From contig LSCC01000008.1 of NCBI GenBank assembly GCA_001577215.1, forward strand, positions 1 to 9,305: 9,305 nucleotides of DNA, read 5' to 3'. Shown here in pieces: positions 1-5,861 of the stretch. Source of the stretch: Fidelibacterota bacterium TCS52 (GTDB taxonomy: Bacteria > Fidelibacterota > Fidelibacteria > Fidelibacterales > Fidelibacteraceae). The translations under genes and the position numbers were made by a program. The notes under the pieces were generated by a model. It was not told where the DNA came from. It did not search any database and was given only the letters and a program-made list of their open reading frames with translations. Numbering within the stretch: position 1 is the stretch's first letter; each line of letters opens with the position of its first letter.

Positions 1-57
1 CTTGAAACTTGAAAATTCCTTGTTGGATATTGATTATTCTTTCCATCTATGTTATTC
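1..57. repeat. Intergenic repeat debris at left edge
   Basis: This short spacer lies downstream of the minus-strand dehydrogenase. Bases 22-39 (GTTGGATATTGATTATTC) recur exactly at 3299-3316. Bases 1-14 (CTTGAAACTTGAAA) match the reverse complement of 3707-3720 at 13 of 14 positions. Sharing two separate words with the 3268-3722 spacer suggests a dispersed intergenic repeat family rather than chance. The left part is cut by the window edge, so the full unit cannot be seen. No gene is evident here. Confidence 0.5.
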
Positions 58-828
58 TTATTTATTCAGTTTCGAAGCGAATTTTCTGCCAAAATAATCA
101 AAAAGAAAATTTGGAAGATTGCGCACAAACCAGCCGACAAATATCATTGGTTTCGGGAATATAAATCGTTTTTTCTTTTTAGTAATTGCTTTTGTTATCA
201 TTGTTGCCGCATTTTTTGGAGTAGTCAAAAATGGTTTGGGATTGTTTTTATTCTGTGTCATTGGTGTATCAACAAATCCCGGATTTATTGTTGTAATATC
301 AATTTTATAATTACCAAGCGAAACTCTCAAGCCTTCTAAATAAGTGGCAAATCCGGCTTTTGTTGCACTATATACTCCTGCAGTTGGCATTCCACGAAAT
401 CCGGCAACACTTGCTACTCCAACGATATGCCCGCTATTTTTTTTGATCATTTTTTGCACAAAATATTCTATCATAATGATTGCAGACAAAAAATTCAGAT
501 CTATCATTTTTTGTGCTTCTTTTATGTTATCGTTTCCGTGATAAAATATTCTTGAGCTGTATCCCGCATTAACAATTAGCAGATCAATTCCACCGGATCG
601 ATCCTCGATATTTTGGGAAATTTCAAGCATTTTTTCAGTGTTTGACAGATCACATGGAATAGAGTTTGCTTCGCCACCATTATTTTTAATTTCATCAACA
701 ATTTTATTCAACTTATCAGTAGAACGGGCTATTAACCAAAGTGTATTTTCCTCATTTCCATATTTCAAAGCTAATGCTTTTCCAATACCTGTGCTTGCTC
801 CGGTTATTACAATTTGTTTTTTGGTCAT
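58..828 (-). CDS. Short-chain dehydrogenase/reductase (SDR), classical type
   Basis: This is a complete 256-residue classical SDR, the usual family length. The N-terminal Rossmann fold carries TGASTGIG at residues 9-16 and NAG at 87-89. The catalytic set is N112, S140, Y153 and K157 (YSATK), with the normal 13-residue Ser-Tyr spacing, followed by the PG motif at 183-184. Arg35 in IARS after strand beta-2 is typical of NADPH-preferring members, so a cytosolic NADP(H)-dependent oxidoreductase of a ketone or alcohol is likely; the substrate cannot be read from sequence. The C-terminus (about 223-246) is hydrophobic and aromatic, which may mean membrane association or a substrate lid. The ATG start is supported by AAGGAG ten bases upstream. 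It is transcribed divergently from rsmI and appears monocistronic within the window. The SDR assignment is firm; the specific role is unknown. Confidence 0.93.
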   Translation of the reverse strand: MTKKQIVITGASTGIGKALALKYGNEENTLWLIARSTDKLNKIVDEIKNNGGEANSIPCDLSNTEKMLEISQNIEDRSGGIDLLIVNAGYSSRIFYHGNDNIKEAQKMIDLNFLSAIIMIEYFVQKMIKKNSGHIVGVASVAGFRGMPTAGVYSATKAGFATYLEGLRVSLGNYKIDITTINPGFVDTPMTQNKNNPKPFLTTPKNAATMITKAITKKKKRFIFPKPMIFVGWFVRNLPNFLFDYFGRKFASKLNK

Positions 829-968
829 TTGATTATTTCTCCTTAATTATATATTTAAATTAATGATTTAATTTATTAAAAAAAACATTTTTATTGGTTA
901 ATTGACTAAATTTCGGAAGCTTAATTAAAAATTATGATTATTTAATAGAAAATCATTATATTATAATA
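829..968. promoter_or_regulatory. Divergent spacer between SDR gene and rsmI
   Basis: This very AT-rich spacer must hold promoters for both divergent genes. On the minus strand the SDR gene has a strong ribosome binding site. On the plus strand I see TTGACT at 902-907, TATGAT at 933-938 and TATAAT at 962-967. The spacing between the -35-like and -10-like words is not canonical, and TATAAT lies immediately before the rsmI ATG. In DNA this AT-rich such words arise easily, so no specific promoter is called. Confidence 0.35.
839..844 (-). promoter_or_regulatory. Ribosome binding site of the SDR gene
   Basis: Read on the minus strand this is AAGGAG, ending ten bases before the ATG at 828-826. It fixes the start of the dehydrogenase and shows that this organism uses Shine-Dalgarno signals at least at some genes. 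Confidence 0.7.
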
Positions 969-1664
969 ATGGAAATTTTAAAGAATACATTATACATTGT
1001 TGCGACTCCAATAGGGAATCTTGATGATATAACTTTTCGTGCTGTTGATGTGCTGAAAAATATAGATGTCATAGCTTGCGAAGATAAAAGAATTACCGTA
1101 AGAATTTTAAAAAAATACGATGTTCCAAATAAGGAATTGATCAGTCATCATAAGCATAACAAATTAAAAAGTATTCCCAAAATAATAGATCTGTTGAATT
1201 CTGGTAAATCCGTTGCATATCTTTCCGATGCAGGTACTCCGGGAATAAGCGATCCCGGAAATTTTTTGATCGAAAAAGTAATTGAAGAAAATATTTCTAT
1301 AGTACCGATTCCCGGTGTTTCATCTTTGACAACTTTGATTTCCGTTTCAGATTTTTCTACAAATCACTTCCATTTTGAGGGGTTTCTACCGCATAAAAAG
1401 AGAAGACATACACGACTTCTGGAAATAGCAAATTTGAAGGAACCGATCGTTATTTTGGAATCTACACATCGGATAATAAAATTCTTGAATGAAGTTTTGG
1501 AATATTGTGGAAATAGAAATATTATTGTAGGTAGAGAATTAACAAAATTTTATGAAACGATATTTCGTGGAAGTGTTTTAGAAAGCATTGAATATTTTAC
1601 GGATAACTCTACAAAAGGCGAGTTTACGATCTTAATATCAAATAAAATAGAGCCACAAAAATAA
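969..1664 (+). CDS. rsmI: 16S rRNA (cytidine 1402-2'-O)-methyltransferase RsmI
   Basis: RsmI uses S-adenosylmethionine to methylate the 2'-hydroxyl of C1402 in the decoding centre of 16S rRNA. The tetrapyrrole-methylase-type fold is clear. The N-terminal signature LYIVATPIGNLDDIT spans residues 8-22, followed by CEDKR at 37-41, where the family usually has AEDTR. SDAGTPGISDPG, the SAM-binding signature, is at 86-97, then IPGVSS at 114-119, GFLPHKKRR at 138-146, ESTHR at 164-168, RELTK at 189-193 and KGEF at 216-219. At 231 residues it is shorter than the roughly 286-residue E. coli enzyme and lacks its C-terminal extension, but the catalytic domain is intact. There is no convincing Shine-Dalgarno sequence before the ATG, although the start fits the family. 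upp follows 82 bp downstream on the same strand. Confidence 0.95.
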   Translation: MEILKNTLYIVATPIGNLDDITFRAVDVLKNIDVIACEDKRITVRILKKYDVPNKELISHHKHNKLKSIPKIIDLLNSGKSVAYLSDAGTPGISDPGNFLIEKVIEENISIVPIPGVSSLTTLISVSDFSTNHFHFEGFLPHKKRRHTRLLEIANLKEPIVILESTHRIIKFLNEVLEYCGNRNIIVGRELTKFYETIFRGSVLESIEYFTDNSTKGEFTILISNKIEPQK

Positions 1665-1736
1665 ACAAGAACACAAAAAAAGGAACAGGAAAAATACCTC
1701 CAATAAAATAATTTCACAAAGTCAACAAATAAATTC

Positions 1737-1740
1737 GGAG
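1737..1740 (+). promoter_or_regulatory. Ribosome binding site of upp
   Basis: GGAG lies six bases upstream of the ATG at 1747 and supports that start. The 82 bp gap after rsmI is A-rich and holds no terminator that I can see, so read-through from rsmI is possible. Confidence 0.6.
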
Positions 1741-1746
1741 AAAAAA

Positions 1747-2373
1747 ATGTCAATAAAAGTAATTCAACATCCATTGATAGAACATAAAATGAGTTTACTT
1801 CGGAGGAACGATACAAGCATCTATCAATTTAGATCATTGGTAAAAGAGATCTCGATTTTTTTAACTTATGAAGCATTACGGAGTTTGGAAACGCATGAAT
1901 ATCAAATTGATACTTGGCAAGGGAAAATAGGTGCAAGAAAAATTTCCGGAAAAAAATTATCTGTAGTTCCAATTCTACGAGCAGGTTTTGGTATGCTTAA
2001 TGGTGTTTTAGAAGTTATTCCGTCGGCACGAGTTGGGATTGTCGGAGTGTATCGAGACAAGAAAACATTAAAACCAATTGAATATTATAAGAAATTCAAT
2101 GATGATATTAGTAGCAGAAATGTTTTAATTGTTGATCCGATGCTGGCAACCGGCAATTCAATGAAAGCAGTTATTGAGATGGTGAAGAAGGAAAATTGTA
2201 CAGATATTAAGGCGGTTTGTCTTGTTGCTGCACCCGAAGGAGTAAAAAATATTACCGAAGATCATAATGATGTACAATTATTTACTTCTGCATTAGATGA
2301 TCACCTTAACGAAGATGGATATATAATTCCCGGTCTTGGTGATGCTGGAGATAAAATTTTCGGAACTAAATAA
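1747..2373 (+). CDS. upp: Uracil phosphoribosyltransferase
   Basis: This cytosolic pyrimidine-salvage enzyme converts uracil and PRPP to UMP and pyrophosphate. The 208-residue length is standard for the family. ILRAG is at residues 76-80, and the TLKPIEYY block at 107-114 is characteristic of Upp. The PRPP-binding loop VDPMLATGNSM is at 129-139, followed by AAPEGV at 161-166. The C-terminal uracil-recognition signature YIIPGLGDAGDKIFGT is at 192-207. All expected key regions are present, so the enzyme should be active. It starts with ATG after a GGAG site. It lies between rsmI and a lipoprotein gene on the same strand; that neighbourhood shows no obvious pathway link, and no uracil permease gene accompanies it. 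Confidence 0.97.
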   Translation: MSIKVIQHPLIEHKMSLLRRNDTSIYQFRSLVKEISIFLTYEALRSLETHEYQIDTWQGKIGARKISGKKLSVVPILRAGFGMLNGVLEVIPSARVGIVGVYRDKKTLKPIEYYKKFNDDISSRNVLIVDPMLATGNSMKAVIEMVKKENCTDIKAVCLVAAPEGVKNITEDHNDVQLFTSALDDHLNEDGYIIPGLGDAGDKIFGTK

Positions 2374-2406
2374 ATTTTTTTATAACTTATATCAATGATA
2401 AAAAAA

Positions 2407-2411
2407 GGGGG
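2407..2411 (+). promoter_or_regulatory. Ribosome binding site selecting the lipoprotein start at 2416
   Basis: The purine block GGGGG, with A-rich flanks, sits four bases before the ATG at 2416. An in-frame ATG at 2395 lies upstream of this block. Starting at 2416 gives a normal lipoprotein signal peptide (M-K-G-K then a hydrophobic run), so 2416 is preferred. Confidence 0.6.
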
Positions 2412-2415
2412 AAAA

Positions 2416-3267
2416 ATGAAAGGGAAAATTCTGGTTGTGTTTTCAATTCTCATGTTATTTTTTATTTCTTGTTCACAGAAAAATGTTGATAAGAAATATT
2501 CAGTTGAAGAACTTGATTGTTGGAGAGACGGATATTTTGTTCAAGAAAATGTTGACATGTCAAAATACGATGACAATAATATCATCAGAGCTAAAGTTAA
2601 TAGCGAATGGCAAGAATATAAAACTGTTGAAGTTCCGGATGAATTTATTGAATGGAATTGGGATGCTCGTTTAAACACGATGGAAAGATTTAGAAATCAC
2701 CAACCGCCAAAATGGGCAGGTCCGCATAACGGGATAGTTGCAACTTATGGTGCAATGCGAAAAGACAGTCATTTCAAATTAAATAATTCTGTAAAAGGCA
2801 TGGGATTTTTACCAAAAAAGGAAAAAATTAAAGAAACTATTAAAATGTTAAAAGAGACAAATGATAATCCATTTCCTGTAAAGCTTGACACATTAACTTC
2901 AATGTATTATCAGGGGCAAGAACTTTTTGATATAAATAAGCAATTATCATTGGAATTATACACAAATCCGAATTTTATTACACAAACATTTTTAAACCAG
3001 ATTTTAAATCCCGTTTCAACTATCGTTTTCTTGGATATTCCTTGTTATAAATTAAAAACTGTTGTTCAACTTTTTGATCCGAACAATCCCAATTTAACTG
3101 ATTACGAAAAAGATATAGTTGAATATGTAAACTTAATTCATAGTTATTTTCATGGTAAATTTTCAAAAGAATTCATAGCTGTTGTTTATCATATTATTGA
3201 AGTATATGACAATTCGCCGGGTAGTAAAGAGGCAAAGGGTACTAGGATAATGCCAAAGTTGCCGTGA
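2416..3267 (+). CDS. Hypothetical lipoprotein of unrecognised family
   Basis: This 283-residue protein matches no family that I recognise. The N-terminus is a lipoprotein signal peptide: K2 and K4, a hydrophobic core at residues 5-17, and the lipobox F-I-S-C with Cys19 as the predicted lipidated residue. It is therefore probably anchored to a periplasmic or outer-membrane face. The mature part has no further membrane segment. It carries a tryptophan-rich stretch (W65, W80, W82, W100) including EWNWDARLNTMERF at 79-92 and PPKWAGPHNG at 97-106. The second half looks helical. Two more cysteines occur at 35 and 210. The last 18 residues are rich in G, S, K and P, and the gene runs directly into a repeat-rich spacer, so the extreme C-terminus may be variable. 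It lies 42 bp after upp and may be co-transcribed with it. Confidence 0.8.
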   Translation: MKGKILVVFSILMLFFISCSQKNVDKKYSVEELDCWRDGYFVQENVDMSKYDDNNIIRAKVNSEWQEYKTVEVPDEFIEWNWDARLNTMERFRNHQPPKWAGPHNGIVATYGAMRKDSHFKLNNSVKGMGFLPKKEKIKETIKMLKETNDNPFPVKLDTLTSMYYQGQELFDINKQLSLELYTNPNFITQTFLNQILNPVSTIVFLDIPCYKLKTVVQLFDPNNPNLTDYEKDIVEYVNLIHSYFHGKFSKEFIAVVYHIIEVYDNSPGSKEAKGTRIMPKLP

Positions 3268-3273
3268 AGAGTG

Positions 3274-3297
3274 GTTGAATAGTTGAGTTGTTGAGTG
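3274..3297. repeat. Three tandem 8-bp units (GTTGANTN type)
   Basis: The units are GTTGAATA, GTTGAGTT and GTTGAGTG, directly abutting. They begin seven bases after the lipoprotein stop codon. Read on the minus strand they give a Thr/Gln/Leu/Asn-rich stretch (TTQLFNHS), typical of spurious frames over this kind of low-complexity repeat. Confidence 0.6.
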
Positions 3298-3298
3298 G

Positions 3299-3316
3299 GT
3301 TGGATATTGATTATTC
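3299..3316. repeat. 18-bp direct repeat, copy 2
   Basis: GTTGGATATTGATTATTC here is identical to bases 22-39. Both copies lie in non-coding DNA, about 3.3 kb apart, in the same orientation. After the shared word both continue with pyrimidine-rich sequence containing TTCC. Confidence 0.65.
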
Positions 3317-3425
3317 ATCTTCCGTTTTCTGTTCGAGAACGCAGAGAATAGTTCACAAAAGAGATTTACCACCAAGCGCACAAAGAAACCACAATGGACA
3401 TAAAAAAGAGTAGAAATTGAGAAAT

Positions 3426-3486
3426 AAAAAACCTTATTACTTTATTAAAATTGAACATTGAATAAAATAATGTAATAAGGTTATTT
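3426..3486. terminator. Long AT-rich inverted repeat, possible bidirectional terminator
   Basis: AACCTTATTAC (3430-3440) pairs perfectly with GTAATAAGGTT (3472-3482). A further 5-bp pairing inside (3442-3446 with 3466-3470) follows one mismatch, and outer A/T pairs (3426-3428 with 3484-3486) follow another. A-rich sequence precedes and T-rich sequence follows. The position between convergent genes fits a shared terminator. The stem is long and AT-rich and the loop about 19 bases, so a structural RNA or a miniature repeat element is also possible. Confidence 0.5.
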
Positions 3487-3507
3487 GTCTTGTGTTAGCA
3501 TTTTTCT

Positions 3508-3546
3508 ATTAAGGTTAATTGTTGAAAAATAAGGTTGTTGAAAATT
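3508..3546. repeat. Imperfect direct repeat AATAAGGTT-GTTGAAAA
   Basis: Bases 3508-3528 and 3528-3546 share A(T/A)TAAGGTT followed by GTTGAAAA, with four extra bases (AATT) in the first copy. The AATAAGGTT core also matches the right arm of the inverted repeat just upstream (3474-3482), so the hairpin arm seems to have been duplicated. Confidence 0.45.
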
Positions 3547-3613
3547 ATTCTTCCGTCCTCATTTTTTCTGTTTTCATTTGGTTAAAGCTATTTTATTTTT
3601 CAATTCATTAAAT

Positions 3614-3645
3614 CCACGAGCTTAAACTCCGTGGCAATTTTTTTT
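3614..3645 (+). terminator. REP-like hairpin with T-run
   Basis: CCACGAG (3614-3620) pairs with CTCCGTGG (3627-3634) around a CTTAAA loop, with one bulged C. An eight-base T-run follows at 3638-3645. On the plus strand this has the form of an intrinsic terminator, but it lies about 350 bp past the lipoprotein stop. The CCACG-loop-CGTGG form also resembles REP palindromes associated with RAYT (TnpA-REP) transposases. No transposase is in the window. It is notably GC-richer than its surroundings. Confidence 0.5.
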
Positions 3646-3722
3646 AAATTTTACTTCCGGTTTCACATCTCCATTTTCCGTTTAATTCGATAAATTCGAA
3701 GATCAATTTCAAGTATCAAGCA

Positions 3723-4616
3723 CTATTTTAATTCATCAACCGAATAAGAAATTCCAAGTGAGGTGATTCTACCGAGAGTCCCATAATTATATAAAGATAA
3801 ACCGATATTGATGTTATTATATATATAAGTAGCTCCAATTGATAAACCGGCAAAAATATCGGCAGCACCAAGATTTTGTGCTTGCAAATTAAAGCGTTGG
3901 AAATTCATTCCCATAAGCAAATTAAAGTTTTGGGAAACGAAAAATAATCCACCAATAGAAATGTTTTTGTAATCAAATTTATCATCATACAATCTATAAT
4001 CAATATTTATTCTTAATGGTAAATGTTCTAATTGATGTGAAAATGCAATTCGCCAAGAAGAATTATCACCGGATGAAAAAGAAGTATTTATTAATCCAAA
4101 TGAATTAATTTTGTTTTTAGTACTGAGCAAAATTCCATATTGAGAATTAAATGTTGAATAATTTGAATCTGCAATTGAGTTTGTAAAATATATAATATTT
4201 GTTCCTAACGATAAATGGTTTGAAATATGAATTGCATATCCAAGTAAATATTGTGATTGAGAAGCTGTGAAATCATTCGTTAAATTTCCGTATTCATCTC
4301 TTCCGTTGAATGTGCCATAATTTTCATAATTAATACCGAAACCGAAAAAATGTTTTTTCCCATATCTAAATCTTGAGGAAATTTCAGATATTCTAATATC
4401 ATGTAATACAGCAATATTTGCTGAAACAGTGTATTTAAAATCATTATTTAATGCAGGATTGATCCAAAAAGAATTTGGAAAATAATTTGTTGAACCACCA
4501 GATTGTCCCATTCCCCAATATTGATTAATGCCATAATTTTCGATATTGTTTGTTTGACCATAAAGTGGCGACAAAGCAAAAAATACAATTGCAATATAGA
4601 AGATATGTTTTTTCAC
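3723..4616 (-). CDS. PorQ/PorV-like outer-membrane beta-barrel protein
   Basis: This 297-residue protein has a Sec signal peptide (MKKHIFYIAI, hydrophobic to about residue 17, likely cleaved near G20/Q21). Alternating hydrophobic and polar strands follow throughout, typical of an outer-membrane barrel of the PorV/PorQ/FadL-like type. Family-like features are WGMGQSGGSTNYFPN near the N-terminus with NPA at 53-55, and the long block FGFGINYENYGTFNGRDEYG at 91-110, then YLLGYAIHISNHLSLGTNI at 123-141, all reminiscent of PorQ. PorQ and PorV belong to type IX secretion in Bacteroidota, but barrels of this family also occur without that system, so the role here is open. The start codon is GTG at 4616-4614; the nearest upstream in-frame stop leaves no ATG alternative, and no clear Shine-Dalgarno sequence is seen. 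It lies 87 bp downstream of the peptidase gene on the same strand. Confidence 0.75.
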   Translation of the reverse strand: MKKHIFYIAIVFFALSPLYGQTNNIENYGINQYWGMGQSGGSTNYFPNSFWINPALNNDFKYTVSANIAVLHDIRISEISSRFRYGKKHFFGFGINYENYGTFNGRDEYGNLTNDFTASQSQYLLGYAIHISNHLSLGTNIIYFTNSIADSNYSTFNSQYGILLSTKNKINSFGLINTSFSSGDNSSWRIAFSHQLEHLPLRINIDYRLYDDKFDYKNISIGGLFFVSQNFNLLMGMNFQRFNLQAQNLGAADIFAGLSIGATYIYNNINIGLSLYNYGTLGRITSLGISYSVDELK

Positions 4617-4703
4617 AATTCTTGACCGTATAATAAATAATTTATGTTTTTCATATCATGTTTCATATTAATAAATATAAGATTTTTATGAGTAAAGAAA
4701 AAA

Positions 4704-5660
4704 TTATTTTTCATTTTCTTTATGTTCATTATTTAGAATTTCATAAAATTCATCATCTTCCCAGCGTTTTAATGTTTTTCTATTACGGACTTTTACGATC
4801 AGCCAAGCAAGTAAAACTAAAATTGGTAAAGTTATCCAAATCAGAGAATTAATATCGATCAGTACATAAAATTTATATCTCTTATGCGCCCAAATGTTCC
4901 AATAGCTTTCAAATTCTTTTAATGAAAAATGATAGGCATTTTTAAAAGCTGTTTCAAATTTTTGATCTTCATAGAGAAATATCAAGAATCGTTTATATGA
5001 TTTATCTCCGAATTCTTCTATTAAAAATTTAAACGCAGAAACACTTTGTGCATAAGCTAAACTTGCTTTTTGTGAATTAAATTTTAAAATATCATCAATT
5101 TTACTCAAACTCATATAATCGCTGTAAAGTAATATGCGTCCCAATAATATTTTTTTCTGAAAGTCAAATTGTTCTGCTTCGTATTGTGCCATTCCTTCAT
5201 TTATCCAGCGTGGAAAATATTTATCTTTTATTATTGGCTCTAAGGCAATATGTACCATTTCGTGAATTACTGTTTCCCTCAATTCCGGAATATATTGTTT
5301 ACTAAATGATGGACTTTTTAAGATGATTTTTCTACTTGGATATTTTGCTGCAGCAACAGCCCAATTTGGAAAATCACTATCAAATTCTTTTTTGAATTGA
5401 TCTGCTGAATTCATGATTATTATTTGAAACTTATTAATATCTAAATTATATTTTTTCTTTATTCGCAGTATTTCTAATTTGATTTCTTTTGATAATATTT
5501 TTTCTATTCTTTCATCTTGCTTTTGATAAATTATTGTAAAATCGTTATATTTTTTTATTATACCGAATAAATTGATGCTGAAAATTGTTAACAATAAAAA
5601 TACAGATATAATGTACCTATAATTTTTAAATATATTTACTGTAATATTTTGTTTTTTCAA
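4704..5660 (-). CDS. Membrane-anchored MA-like zinc metallopeptidase
   Basis: This 318-residue protein is a predicted gluzincin of the peptidase MA-like group. HEMVH at residues 133-137 supplies two zinc-binding His and the catalytic Glu134. The downstream RWINEGMAQYEAE at 151-163 supplies the third ligand, Glu155. The order and short spacing match Peptidase_MA_2-type domains. A hydrophobic segment at about 16-34 is a signal anchor or uncleaved signal, and a second membrane helix spans about 271-290, followed by a charged tail (RNRKTLKRWEDDEF). The catalytic domain between them is probably periplasmic. The start codon is TTG at 5660-5658: an in-frame stop immediately precedes it, an AAGGA site lies ten bases upstream, and the resulting MKKQN N-terminus is sensible. 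It is the first gene of a likely two-gene unit with the PorQ-like barrel. The substrate is unknown. Confidence 0.82.
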   Translation of the reverse strand: MKKQNITVNIFKNYRYIISVFLLLTIFSINLFGIIKKYNDFTIIYQKQDERIEKILSKEIKLEILRIKKKYNLDINKFQIIIMNSADQFKKEFDSDFPNWAVAAAKYPSRKIILKSPSFSKQYIPELRETVIHEMVHIALEPIIKDKYFPRWINEGMAQYEAEQFDFQKKILLGRILLYSDYMSLSKIDDILKFNSQKASLAYAQSVSAFKFLIEEFGDKSYKRFLIFLYEDQKFETAFKNAYHFSLKEFESYWNIWAHKRYKFYVLIDINSLIWITLPILVLLAWLIVKVRNRKTLKRWEDDEFYEILNNEHKENEK

Positions 5661-5670
5661 TTATAAACAT

Positions 5671-5675
5671 TCCTT
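5671..5675 (-). promoter_or_regulatory. Ribosome binding site supporting the TTG start of the peptidase
   Basis: On the minus strand this reads AAGGA, ten bases before the TTG at 5660. The nearby minus-strand ATG at 5670 is in another frame. With an in-frame stop directly upstream of the TTG, this decides the start. Confidence 0.6.
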
Positions 5676-5850
5676 TTATTTAATTCAAATTAAAAAAAAT
5701 ATGTCAACAATTAATCTCAAAAATACAATTTAATTTTTAAAACAAAAAGATTTTATGTGTTTATTTTTGGACAATTAATATTTGGAAATTTTATTAAATA
5801 TTCTTAAACTAATTATATGCCAACATTAAAATTTAGTAAAAATATAAAAA

Positions 5851-5854
5851 GGAG
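5851..5854 (+). promoter_or_regulatory. Ribosome binding site selecting the DUF1028 start at 5862
   Basis: GGAG within AAAAAGGAG lies seven bases before the ATG at 5862. The earlier in-frame ATG at 5819 would add 15 residues (MPTLKFSKN...) ahead of what is otherwise a clean signal peptide and has no comparable site, so 5862 is preferred. Confidence 0.75.
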
Positions 5855-5861
5855 TAATTTT

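Larger units (their letters stand above)
3268..3722. repeat. Gene-free repeat mosaic between convergent genes
   Basis: This stretch of about 455 bp has no credible gene. In order it holds: three tandem 8-bp GTTGA-type units (3274-3297); an 18-bp word shared with the left edge (3299-3316); a CACAAAG/ACCAC-type A/C-rich tract (about 3369-3405); a long AT-rich inverted repeat (3426-3486); imperfect direct copies of AATAAGGTT...GTTGAAAA (3508-3546); several CTTCCG/TTTTCCG words (around 3319, 3550, 3653 and 3675); a GC-richer hairpin with a T-run (3614-3645); and an inverted relative of the left-edge word (3707-3720). The combination suggests accumulated remnants of short dispersed intergenic repeats plus terminators for the convergent flanking genes. 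Confidence 0.6.
5661..5861. promoter_or_regulatory. Divergent spacer between peptidase and DUF1028 genes
   Basis: This is about 200 bp of very AT-rich DNA that must drive transcription both ways. TTGGAC at 5767-5772 is followed by TATTAA/TAAATA-like words near 5792-5800, a loose match to -35/-10 spacing for the plus-strand gene. A Bacteroidota-type TAnnTTTG element is only approximate near 5776-5784 (one extra base). No operator palindrome stands out. Confidence 0.35.

Noticed and set aside
902..967. Sigma-70 promoter for rsmI
   Set aside because: TTGACT and the TATGAT or TATAAT words are at the wrong spacing, and such words are frequent by chance in DNA this AT-rich.
1550..1816. 88-residue minus-strand frame across the rsmI-upp junction
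   Set aside because: It overlaps the conserved ends of two confident genes on the other strand and shows no recognisable domain.
2374..2394. Terminator after upp (T-run at about 2376-2381)
   Set aside because: There is a run of T but no GC-containing hairpin before it, so it does not qualify as an intrinsic terminator.
3274..3316. Possible CRISPR-like array
   Set aside because: The repeated units are only 8 bp and abut directly, with no spacers, and no cas gene is present.
3163..3381. 72-residue minus-strand frame over the lipoprotein end and the repeat tract
   Set aside because: Its central part (THSTTQLFNHSS) comes from the tandem GTTGA units and it overlaps a real gene; it looks spurious.
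3723..4616. Firm assignment as a type IX secretion component
   Set aside because: The barrel resembles PorQ/PorV, but no other T9SS gene and no sorting-domain protein is in the window, so only family resemblance is claimed.
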